A DNA stretch of 64,000 bases from positions 124,004 through 188,003 of the forward strand of contig NZ_PNQZ01000025.1 of the NCBI RefSeq assembly GCF_003994335.1, read 5' to 3'. The notes under the pieces were generated by a model. The model searched no databases, had not been told where the DNA came from, and was given only the letters and a program-made list of their open reading frames with translations. The translations under genes and the position numbers were made by a program. Source of the DNA: Asaia sp. W19 (GTDB lineage Bacteria > Pseudomonadota > Alphaproteobacteria > Acetobacterales > Acetobacteraceae). Below are positions 36,670 through 44,226 of this stretch, in pieces. Numbering within the stretch: the first letter of the stretch is position 1; the number at the start of each line of letters is the position of its first letter.

Positions 36670-38409
36670 TTACTGGCTGGTTTTCAGGAAGGACTGCATG
36701 CGGGCATTGGTATCGGCCCCGAATGCCGTTCTCTGGCTGATAAGATCCTGAATGAAACCAACGATGTTGATATCAGCGCGGTTCGCGGAGATATCGCCAT
36801 AGCCGCCAAGTCCGTTATCCCCATAGCGCGTGTCCACGATGGAGGCATCGCCACGGATGCGGACTTTGACCGTTGGAGAGAGCGCGCCGCCACGACGCCC
36901 CTCGACCGTATCGATGAAGGATTCGACCAGGCCATCGGGCATCACGTAATGCGAGTAGGACTGGAAGGCGCGGGGGTTCTGGTTCGGGTTCGCGTCATAA
37001 TCGGTGCCCGCTGCCTCATTCAGATCGGTCGGATTGCCGAGCATGAGACCACTGCCGTAATTCATGGGCTGGAAATCGCTGCGAATACCATTGCCCACGA
37101 AGCCATAGACGCCATCAGGTCCATCGACACCGGCCGCATAAGTCGTACGATGGCTGATGGTGAAGATGTAGTACTTGCCGTCCTTGATATACATCTGGGG
37201 ACGTTCGGTCTGGTCGTTCACGCAATTGGCCGAGATGAGCGGGGGCAGGAATTTCCATTTGGAAAGGGAGGAATCCTGCGCCACGGCGAGGCCGATCGCG
37301 GCCTTCTGGTAATAGGCGCCGCTATCGAGAACCTGCTGCACCGTCTCTGCATGCGGGTCATTGGCACGATAGCCGAGATCTTCAGCCGTGCAATTGGCTA
37401 CACCGCGCTGACCGGCCGTATTGCCCTCGAACACCATGTAGTTCACGCCAGGATGCTGCGGATCCTCGAAGGTGAACGGGTCACGGAAGTTGTAATAGGG
37501 GTTCTGCGCGCCATTCTGATAGAGCACGCCATCGGGGCGCAGCAGCGGGGTATGCTTCGTGAAGCCCGTGAACCACACGTGCGTGAAATCGGCGTGGATC
37601 TGGCCAAGGCTCTGAGTGATCACAGCCTGGGAGGGCGTGATGTCCTGACCTGAAGCGTCACGATTGAACGCCATATCCGTGTAGAACAGCGAGACCTGGT
37701 TGCTCGTCGGATCGAGCAGACGCATCGAGCCCGACCATTCTGCGGTGATCGTGTAGGTCGTGCCGGCGAAGACCTGCTCTTGTGCGCCTTCGGGGATCAG
37801 GTGACCGCCATAGATCCAGCCACCATTGACTGGACGCTGGCTCGCCGGGATACCTGCGCGACGATAGAAATAGCCGATGCGGGCATGGGTATGACGGTCG
37901 TCGAAGCCGTATCCCGCATTCTTGTCGGCGGTGAGACAGAAAATGACTTCCCAGCCATTATAGCTGAACTGATTGGCCTTCTTGTCGATGAGCGTCCACG
38001 TGTCCCAGACCCAGACATCGGGGTTGGTAGCCGGGAAATCCGCGGGAACATTCGGCATTACAAGCTGACCCGGCAGCGAGTTCTGGCCTGCTCCGACGGA
38101 GGTGTCCGAATGCGCTTTTATCTGCATGGCATCCGCACGCGTCCACTTTGCGGTGAAGCTGTCCTGAGGATCATAGGCCTGCTGGCTGTGAATCGTCGGG
38201 AGTGGGAAACCAGGCACGCCGTTGAGCGAACTCCCAGGGAAGATCCGTCCGCCATGGGGCATCATGCCCGGATGGGGCGATACGCGCAGGGATTCACGCA
38301 GTGCCTGCGGGCTGATCTGGGCGGACGCATTCTGTCCAGCAAAGGTTGCGACCACAGAACCGGCCAGCAACAGATTGAACACAGACTTTGTTCTGGATTT
38401 GTTCAGCAT
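36670..38409 (-). CDS. lsdA: Levansucrase LsdA, glycoside hydrolase family 68
   Basis: A 579-residue secreted enzyme that splits sucrose and polymerises the fructose to levan and fructo-oligosaccharides. Signal peptide: residues 1 to about 31 (VFNLLLAGSVVATFAGQNASAQ). Catalytic residues: nucleophile Asp136 in VWVWDTW, stabiliser Asp310 in NFRDPF, acid/base Glu402 in DQTERPQ. Cys340 and Cys396 match the disulfide pair of Gluconacetobacter diazotrophicus LsdA, every position shifted by one. That enzyme leaves the cell by the type II system, whose genes lie next door here. The leader may fold so as to hide the GAGGG ribosome site. Confidence 0.96.
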   Translation of the reverse strand: MLNKSRTKSVFNLLLAGSVVATFAGQNASAQISPQALRESLRVSPHPGMMPHGGRIFPGSSLNGVPGFPLPTIHSQQAYDPQDSFTAKWTRADAMQIKAHSDTSVGAGQNSLPGQLVMPNVPADFPATNPDVWVWDTWTLIDKKANQFSYNGWEVIFCLTADKNAGYGFDDRHTHARIGYFYRRAGIPASQRPVNGGWIYGGHLIPEGAQEQVFAGTTYTITAEWSGSMRLLDPTSNQVSLFYTDMAFNRDASGQDITPSQAVITQSLGQIHADFTHVWFTGFTKHTPLLRPDGVLYQNGAQNPYYNFRDPFTFEDPQHPGVNYMVFEGNTAGQRGVANCTAEDLGYRANDPHAETVQQVLDSGAYYQKAAIGLAVAQDSSLSKWKFLPPLISANCVNDQTERPQMYIKDGKYYIFTISHRTTYAAGVDGPDGVYGFVGNGIRSDFQPMNYGSGLMLGNPTDLNEAAGTDYDANPNQNPRAFQSYSHYVMPDGLVESFIDTVEGRRGGALSPTVKVRIRGDASIVDTRYGDNGLGGYGDISANRADINIVGFIQDLISQRTAFGADTNARMQSFLKTSQ

Positions 38410-38467
38410 GTCACCCTCGATTGGTTAAGTCTCTCTGCCCAAGCGTTCTGCGACGTCGCAATCGAGG
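38410..38467 (-). promoter_or_regulatory. lsdA leader with ribosome-site-sequestering inverted repeat
   Basis: On the minus strand CCTCGATTG (38467-38459) is the exact complement of CAATCGAGG (38423-38415), and the second arm contains the GAGG of the lsdA ribosome site, 5 bases before the ATG. Between the arms, overlapping the first, is the 12-bp palindrome TGCGACGTCGCA (38449-38460). If both arms are in the transcript, a 9-bp stem would hide the ribosome site. The dyads might alternatively be DNA operators. Confidence 0.5.
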
Positions 38468-38552
38468 CAGGAATAATTTCCCACCGTGATTATGGGCCAA
38501 GGCCGATCATCGCTCGAGGACTTGATCACGAATCCGTTATGAGAGTCAATCG

Positions 38553-38571
38553 CACTTTAACGACAGTTTAA
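38553..38571. repeat. Direct repeats CACTTTAA / CAGTTTAA
   Basis: Two 8-base copies differing at one base, starting 11 bases apart (38553 and 38564), i.e. one helical turn, about 145 bases before lsdA. Such spacing suits tandem binding of a response regulator. No regulator can be named. Confidence 0.3.
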
Positions 38572-38636
38572 TGGCAGAAAAGAGACGGCTTAAAGGCTCA
38601 AATCTGGCGCCCTGACACTACGATGGTATTTGGATG

Positions 38637-38670
38637 ATATTATCTCTATTTACTTGGGGTAAGATAATAT
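38637..38670. promoter_or_regulatory. AT-rich inverted repeat
   Basis: ATATTATCT (38637-38645) and AGATAATAT (38662-38670) are perfect complements 16 bases apart. On the plus strand TTTT follows, which would suit a terminator, but no plus-strand gene leads into it. It may be a protein-binding dyad upstream of lsdA. Confidence 0.3.
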
Positions 38671-38839
38671 TTTTCATGAATATGAAGCGTATAAATTGTG
38701 ACGATACGCCATCATTCCCGTTATAAAATGATACCCATCAAGATCTATGTAGGGATATGAACACCCCTCTCGGGAATTTTGCGAAGTGCGATGACAAAGG
38801 GAGGCGCTTTACCAGGGAAGTGCCGGGTTCCTCGATGCC

Positions 38840-39754
38840 TCAGGTCAATGGCGTTTCGACGCCATGGTCGATCGATTTCGCGAGTTTGATGAAGGCCCGG
38901 AGATAGGCGATGGCCTCATCATGTTCCCGATGGCCGAGGAAGATCTGCTTCGCAAGTCCATGTTCTCCGAGACGCACGGGATGAAGGGAAAACTGCTCTC
39001 GATGCTCCTCGACCAGCCAGCGCGGCAGCACGGCTACGCCGCGTCCATGAGCCACCATCAGCAGCATGATATCCGTGGTTTCGATCGGTCTGTGCGCTTG
39101 CGGCGTGATTCCGGCCGGGTGCAGGAACTGGGTGTAAATATCCAGACGCTCGATCGGTACGGGGTAGGTGATCAGAGTTTCGGATGCGATCTGTTCCGCA
39201 GAAACCCATTTCTGCCCACGCAGCGGGTGATCGGGCCCGACGACCAGTACCAGTTCGTAGTCGAATACAGGGGTGAAACGCAGCCCTTCCTCGTACAGGG
39301 GGTCCGGGGTGACGAGCAGATCGATATCATGCCCCAACAGCGCGCCCAGTCCGCCGAACTGGAATTTCTGACGCACATCCACATCGACATCGGGCCAGAG
39401 ATCGAGATAGGGCGCCACCACTCGCAGGAGCCACTGATAGCAGGGATGGCACTCCATACCGATACGCAGCTTGCCACGTGCGCCAAGGGCGACCTGCCTG
39501 ATACGCTCTTCAGCCAGAGTAAATTGCGGCAGAACGCGTCGGGCAAGCGTCAGGAGCGCCGTTCCCGCAGGTGTGAGGACCAGCTTTCTGCCTTCACGTC
39601 GCCAGATCTCCACCCCGAGCGCGCGCTCCAGCTTGCGAATGGCGTGACTCAGGGCGGGTTGGGTGAGGTTCAGCCGCGCGGCCGCCTTCGTGAGCGAACC
39701 CTCGCGCGCCACTTCATCAATGATCTTCAGGTGATCGCGATCAAGCTGGCTCAT
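38840..39754 (-). CDS. metR: LysR-family regulator, MetR-like
   Basis: A 304-residue LysR regulator. The winged HTH is at residues 5-64 (EVAREGSLTKAAARLNLTQPALSHAIRKLE by motif: SLTKAAARLNLTQPALSH). The effector domain follows E. coli MetR closely in several blocks: RIGMECHPCYQWL, FDYELVLVVGPDHPL, ASETLITYPV and FLHPAGITP. MetR uses homocysteine as co-effector and activates methionine synthase genes. A near-consensus MetR site lies before mesX at 10681. The start at 39754 (MSQLDRDHL) follows AGGA; an ATG 15 bases upstream has no ribosome site. It might instead control the neighbouring lsdA, but nothing shows that. Confidence 0.72.
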   Translation of the reverse strand: MSQLDRDHLKIIDEVAREGSLTKAAARLNLTQPALSHAIRKLERALGVEIWRREGRKLVLTPAGTALLTLARRVLPQFTLAEERIRQVALGARGKLRIGMECHPCYQWLLRVVAPYLDLWPDVDVDVRQKFQFGGLGALLGHDIDLLVTPDPLYEEGLRFTPVFDYELVLVVGPDHPLRGQKWVSAEQIASETLITYPVPIERLDIYTQFLHPAGITPQAHRPIETTDIMLLMVAHGRGVAVLPRWLVEEHREQFSLHPVRLGEHGLAKQIFLGHREHDEAIAYLRAFIKLAKSIDHGVETPLT

Positions 39755-39849
39755 AAATGGTCCTGACATAAGAGATTTTCATGCTGAGCCAGCAGGATAT
39801 CAGCAATGTTCATGGAAGCAATCTCGTCATTGGCTGCATCCTGGACGCA

Positions 39850-39890
39850 GGGCGCAGTATGGCCGGGCGCAGTATGGCCGGGCGCAGTAT
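39850..39890. repeat. 15-bp tandem repeat, 2.7 copies
   Basis: The unit GGGCGCAGTATGGCC occurs at 39850 and 39865, with a partial third copy (GGGCGCAGTAT) at 39880. Copies are identical. It lies in the promoter side of the MetR-like gene and may be a simple slippage array. Confidence 0.8.
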
Positions 39891-40056
39891 GATTGAGAGC
39901 GCAAGAGGGTGGACGTTATCTCCGCCGGTCACGATCGTGTGGGGAGCTTGTCGGATCACGCGGGCACCTGCATGCGAGATCGAGGATCGCAGGGGATGAT
40001 CCATGAGGGGGATGGGCAGCTTGAGATAACCTTCCAATCGGTCCTGCAGACCTGTT

Positions 40057-40083
40057 CCCGCCCGGTAGGGTTGACCGGGCGGG
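40057..40083 (-). terminator. Strong hairpin after the Hint-protein gene
   Basis: CCCGCCCGGT (40057-40066) and ACCGGGCGGG (40074-40083) form a perfect 10-bp stem with a 7-base loop, 13 bases after the stop. No U-tract follows on either strand, so termination would rest on stem strength or Rho. Confidence 0.45.
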
Positions 40084-40096
40084 TGACAGTCATGGA

Positions 40097-43000
40097 TCAA
40101 GCCTGCGCGACTCTGATGCCCGGCGCGTCGGCAGCGATGATCGCATGATCGTCTGTGTCATCATCGAGCAGATAAGGCCCGCAAGCAGCAACCTCGATAC
40201 TCAGGATTCCCATGCTATCCGGGTCACGCCTGCCGAGCGCGAGCTGTCCAGCACCTGTGGTCCAGCGCAGGGAGGATTCATCGGCCGCGTACCATCCCTC
40301 CTGCGGGAGAGACTGGAGATGGGATGAAATCTGCTTCTGGCTCGCGGCGTCGAACAGGGAGATTTCTCCGATCAGAAGTCCCAGCATGCGTCTGTCATCA
40401 CAGAATGGACCGATCGTATCGCTCGGCCTTGATGCCCGCGAGCAAAGGGTCAGTCGCTCTACGCCCGCAGGTACTCGGAAGACGTGTCGGCGTTCAATGA
40501 CCCGCATTGCCTCGATCTTCTCGCCCGAAGGGGTGAGCAGATGAAATGCGGGGTCATCGGTCATGGGAGGCAGAGAGGTCGGCGGTTCACCGTCCCGGCC
40601 CAGGATCTGCCGATATATTGGCTCGACAAACGCCCGGGACGTCTCGATCGGGGCGGCAGCGTCAAGCGCCCAGCTTTTCGGACGGAAAACGTCGCCAACG
40701 CGGATGACATTTCCCTCCCGGCGGTAGGCAGCCTGGTGGAAACTCGCGCGATTGCCGGTGTCGAGATAGCTCTCTGTCAGCAGACCATTGGCCGAGATCA
40801 CCGCGTGTTCTTCGGTCTCGATATGGAAATACTCGAACTCCGCGATGGAGGTGTCATAAAAGATCGTCCGCCCATTCACGAGCATCCGGACGGGTACGAA
40901 ACAGCCATTGAGAAAGAGACAGTGCTCGGCCGTGATGAGCAGATCCTGATTGGGAACGTTTTCCGCAATGGCATCCTTGCGGATACGTACCGGATATCCT
41001 GCCATATCGGGCTTGCATTCGTGACTCACGCGATGATGGCGTGAGCCGATCCAGCTCAGCGAGGCCACACCCTGCACCCCGTCACGCCAGACATGCACCA
41101 GATCGCCGACACTCAGTGTCTCCACCGCTGCCGGGCCATTCGGGGTGCTGATCAGCGATCCGGCCAGGAAGCAGACGAGAAGCAGATATCCCGAACCGCT
41201 CGGCTCTTCGATGAAGGCGCCGCCTTGCCCGTTATAGTCGCTATTGGCCAGTGTGACCGTGGCGACGGCCTTGCCAGCGCTGAGGACGGTCAGCGTGTTG
41301 CCCACGACCGTAGTGCTGTAGGCGTCGTTGCCCGCCGTCAACTCGGGGAAATAGAGATAGCTGCCCGATTGGAGAGAGGCGTTCATGACGCGGGTGAGGG
41401 TTTCATTGGAGAGTGAGCCATCAACGACCAGCGTCCCGCCGGACTGGACCGTCACTCTGCTGAGGGTGGTGCCGCTCGCGACCGCACTGCCGCCCGCTGA
41501 AACGATGACATCGCCCAGAAGCTTCCCTGCCGAAGAGGCGATGGTCACATTTGTGGCGATCCCCCCGGAGGAGACATAGACATTCCCACCTGAGAGGGTG
41601 AGGTTGGAGAGTACGTTGCCGCCCTGCGGGCGCAGCATGGCGATCGCACTGCCACCCTGGAGAACGGTAACGACTCCTCCCGGATTGGCGAGGCTGTTGA
41701 TGATCGTGCCCCCGGCGCTGACATTGACGACACCGCCGCTATTGATGGCCCAGTCGACGGCCACGCCGCCATTGATATTGGCACTTCCGCTGGCATCGAC
41801 CAGCGCGCCATACGCCGTCCCCCCATTGACGTTGAGTTCACCCTGCGCTCCGACATAGCTGCTCGTCGCAGACCCGCCCATGACAACCTGAATGCCGTAG
41901 CGACCGATCTGCGTAGCGTTGGCCATACCTCCGGCCAGAACATTCTCGACACCGCAAGTATTGGTATCTGAGCCGGTCAGGACCGTTTTCGAGGTTGTGC
42001 CTCCTGCTGCAACATTCAGGATCGCGGCTTTGCCTGACACCGTGGCATTCTGGATGACACTCCCCGAACTGGTGAAGACCGTCACACTGGTCGTGATCGC
42101 GATGTTCGAGGTCACGTTGCCCGAGCCGACGAGGCTGGCACTCGCTCCCTGAAGGAAGGTGACATTTGCCAGATCAGTCGAATGGGTGGTCGAGAGTGTC
42201 GCCCCCGCGCTGAAGGTTGCGCTCGCACCGGGGGCGACAGTGATGTCGGTTACTGTGCCGCCCTTGGAGACATAGAGGGCACCCGCATTACCGCCAGACG
42301 TGCCGCTGATCGTTAAATTGGAGGCAGCCCCCCCGTTGAGGATAACGGCTGACCCTCCGTGATCCAGCGTGAGGCCTGATGCGATACCCCCATTGCTGAC
42401 GGTCTCCACCCCGCCGTTACGCACGATCGTGCCGATCGACTTGCCCCCGGCCAGCAGGATTTCCTGACCATAGCTGTCAATGATATTGCCGTTGGCAACG
42501 GCGCCGTTAGAGAGGGTGATGGTTCCGATGCCATCGGGTTGCAGAAAGCCTCCGGCGGAGCCGGTAGCCGTGACTCCCGAGAGAACGCCTCCCGATCCGG
42601 CAGTGATCGAAGCCGCCAATCCGGATACGACGCCACCCGACATCAGACCGCCTGCGGCAATCGTGACATTGGCGCTGGTCGTGACCGTCGTATTGAGCGC
42701 GGTCCCGCCCGAAGACAGGGTCTGGACGCCGCCTGAAGAGACCACCGTATCGCGCGCAACACCTGGACCGGTCACTTCCTGCCTGCCACCGGCAAGAAGC
42801 GTCATCGATTGCGTAATACCGCTATTGGTAATGACGGTGCCGCTGCCACTGGCGCTGGCAAAAGCGCCAGTATCGACGATGGGGTTGTAGGCGGCGCCTC
42901 CGCTGATACCCAATGTGCCCCCTGCCTGTACATGGGCCGCATCGAGCGTCCCTCCGGTCTGCTGGATCGTGCCGCCCGAAAGGATCGTTGCAGATGTGGT

Positions 43001-44209
43001 AATCCCGCCCGCAAGGGAAAACCTGCCTCCATTGCCGATGACCGGCAGAACGGCAGAGGCCCCGGCGGCCACGATTGCGGATCCGTTGGCGATCAGGGTC
43101 GTAGCCGAGGCGATGCCCCCGGACGACACCATCATCAGGCCGCCATTCTGAACGCGATCCTCAATGGTCGTGCCTCCGGCGCGGACATTGATCTGCCCAT
43201 AGCCATTGACGATGTTGTCTCTCGCGACAGCACCATTGGACACGTTGAGCGTCCCGACACCGACAGGTGTCAGGCCGAAGGCGGAGGTTCCGCTCAGGGT
43301 CAACCCTACGGCGCTTCCGCCAGACTGAAGCGTGACGACGGCATTCATTCCGGAGACGAGGCCACCCGAAACCACACCATTCAGGCTGACCGTTACTGTT
43401 GCGCTCGAATTGACTGTGTTCCCAAGCGCGGTTCCGCCAGAAAGAACAGCCTGGGCGCCGCCGGAAGAGAGCACCGTGTTGAGTGCCACGGCCGCATTCG
43501 TAATCTGAGCCGAGCCGCCGGCTGCAAGAGCGACACCCTGTATTGCAATGCCGTCCGCTATGAGGGTGCCGGAGCCTGTCACGCTCGTGGTCGCACCGGA
43601 AGCGACGTTCGGGTTGTAGTTTGTGCCGCCCGTGATGTTCAACGCGCCCAGGGTCTCGATCCTGGCTCCGCTGACGAGGCCACCCGACTGGTTCAGTGCG
43701 CCGCCTGCATGGATGGTATCATCCAGGCTTGTGGCGCCCGTCTCCACGTTGAGCGTTCCAGTGATCTGGTTTTCCCGGCTCGCGCCCCCCGAGCCGATCG
43801 CGGCGCTGGCATTCGCCATGATTTCGGTCTGAGCGAGCGTGCCGCCCGTGGTGACCACTGCCGTGCCGCCTGACAGGATGGTATTGCCGGTAGCCAGTCC
43901 GGCATTCGCGACGAGGAGCGATCCTCCTGACGCTATGGTGACATTGAGGCTCGTCCCGGCAGAAGTGACCTCGGTCGAACCCGAGGCGATTGTCGCCATG
44001 CCTCCCGGAGCGACCTGAGTGTTGACGGCGGTGCCGCCCGAATAGACAGGAATAACGAGATTGACGCCCCAGGCGCCATTGACGGACAGGGTTCCGGCGC
44101 TTGCGATCTGGGTGTTCGACACGGCGCCACCCGATACACGGATGACATCGCCGGCCCCGGCCGAGAGATTGCTGGAGCTCTTGCCGAACCCCACGGTTGT
44201 ACTGGTCAT
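40097..44209 (-). CDS. AIDA-repeat surface protein with Hint (hedgehog/intein-type) domain
   Basis: A 1370-residue protein. Residues 1 to about 1000 are Gly/Ser/Thr/Ala/Val-rich repeats of about 20 residues (ASGGTA, SSGGIA, LSGGTAVVT types), the strand-loop-strand pattern of AIDA-I/TibA passengers. Within them a 243-residue superrepeat occurs twice (about 197-440 and 440-683). At Cys1013 a Hint domain begins (CFLAGSLISTPNGPAAVE, SVGDLVHVW, then TAEHCLFLNG with the block-B His). About 200 residues of mixed sequence follow. There is no signal peptide, beta-barrel translocator or RTX tail. The gene starts 17 bases after a heptosyltransferase gene with AAGAGGTAGG before its ATG. It is probably a glycosylated adhesin or matrix protein; export and Hint activity are unknown. 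Confidence 0.85.
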   Translation of the reverse strand: MTSTTVGFGKSSSNLSAGAGDVIRVSGGAVSNTQIASAGTLSVNGAWGVNLVIPVYSGGTAVNTQVAPGGMATIASGSTEVTSAGTSLNVTIASGGSLLVANAGLATGNTILSGGTAVVTTGGTLAQTEIMANASAAIGSGGASRENQITGTLNVETGATSLDDTIHAGGALNQSGGLVSGARIETLGALNITGGTNYNPNVASGATTSVTGSGTLIADGIAIQGVALAAGGSAQITNAAVALNTVLSSGGAQAVLSGGTALGNTVNSSATVTVSLNGVVSGGLVSGMNAVVTLQSGGSAVGLTLSGTSAFGLTPVGVGTLNVSNGAVARDNIVNGYGQINVRAGGTTIEDRVQNGGLMMVSSGGIASATTLIANGSAIVAAGASAVLPVIGNGGRFSLAGGITTSATILSGGTIQQTGGTLDAAHVQAGGTLGISGGAAYNPIVDTGAFASASGSGTVITNSGITQSMTLLAGGRQEVTGPGVARDTVVSSGGVQTLSSGGTALNTTVTTSANVTIAAGGLMSGGVVSGLAASITAGSGGVLSGVTATGSAGGFLQPDGIGTITLSNGAVANGNIIDSYGQEILLAGGKSIGTIVRNGGVETVSNGGIASGLTLDHGGSAVILNGGAASNLTISGTSGGNAGALYVSKGGTVTDITVAPGASATFSAGATLSTTHSTDLANVTFLQGASASLVGSGNVTSNIAITTSVTVFTSSGSVIQNATVSGKAAILNVAAGGTTSKTVLTGSDTNTCGVENVLAGGMANATQIGRYGIQVVMGGSATSSYVGAQGELNVNGGTAYGALVDASGSANINGGVAVDWAINSGGVVNVSAGGTIINSLANPGGVVTVLQGGSAIAMLRPQGGNVLSNLTLSGGNVYVSSGGIATNVTIASSAGKLLGDVIVSAGGSAVASGTTLSRVTVQSGGTLVVDGSLSNETLTRVMNASLQSGSYLYFPELTAGNDAYSTTVVGNTLTVLSAGKAVATVTLANSDYNGQGGAFIEEPSGSGYLLLVCFLAGSLISTPNGPAAVETLSVGDLVHVWRDGVQGVASLSWIGSRHHRVSHECKPDMAGYPVRIRKDAIAENVPNQDLLITAEHCLFLNGCFVPVRMLVNGRTIFYDTSIAEFEYFHIETEEHAVISANGLLTESYLDTGNRASFHQAAYRREGNVIRVGDVFRPKSWALDAAAPIETSRAFVEPIYRQILGRDGEPPTSLPPMTDDPAFHLLTPSGEKIEAMRVIERRHVFRVPAGVERLTLCSRASRPSDTIGPFCDDRRMLGLLIGEISLFDAASQKQISSHLQSLPQEGWYAADESSLRWTTGAGQLALGRRDPDSMGILSIEVAACGPYLLDDDTDDHAIIAADAPGIRVAQA

Positions 44210-44226
44210 GCCTACCTCTTGATTTT

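Larger units (their letters stand above)
38410..38839. other. AT-rich intergenic region upstream of lsdA
   Basis: 430 bases between lsdA and the MetR-like gene, clearly AT-richer than the flanks. It holds the lsdA leader dyad (38415-38467), a pair of direct repeats (38553-38571) and an AT-rich inverted repeat (38637-38670). I see no open frame worth calling. A weak TTGGCC-17-ATTATT promoter-like pair on the minus strand (38500-38472) would start transcription at about the first arm of the leader dyad. Confidence 0.5.
39755..40096. other. Intergenic region with short tandem repeat and strong hairpin
   Basis: 342 bases between two minus-strand genes. It holds a 15-base tandem repeat at 39850-39890 and the hairpin at 40057-40083 that probably ends the Hint-protein operon. 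No credible gene was seen. Confidence 0.5.

Noticed and set aside
38637..38674. Plus-strand Rho-independent terminator
   Set aside because: Form fits, with T-run, but no plus-strand gene reads into it; the stem is nearly all A-T. Kept only as a dyad of unknown role.
39850..39890. CRISPR-like array
   Set aside because: Only 2.7 direct 15-base copies with no spacers and no cas genes.
40097..44209. Intein interpretation of the Hint domain
   Set aside because: The domain is near the end of a repeat protein, not within a conserved housekeeping gene, and I see no C-extein junction or homing endonuclease. Hedgehog-type cleavage is more fitting than splicing.
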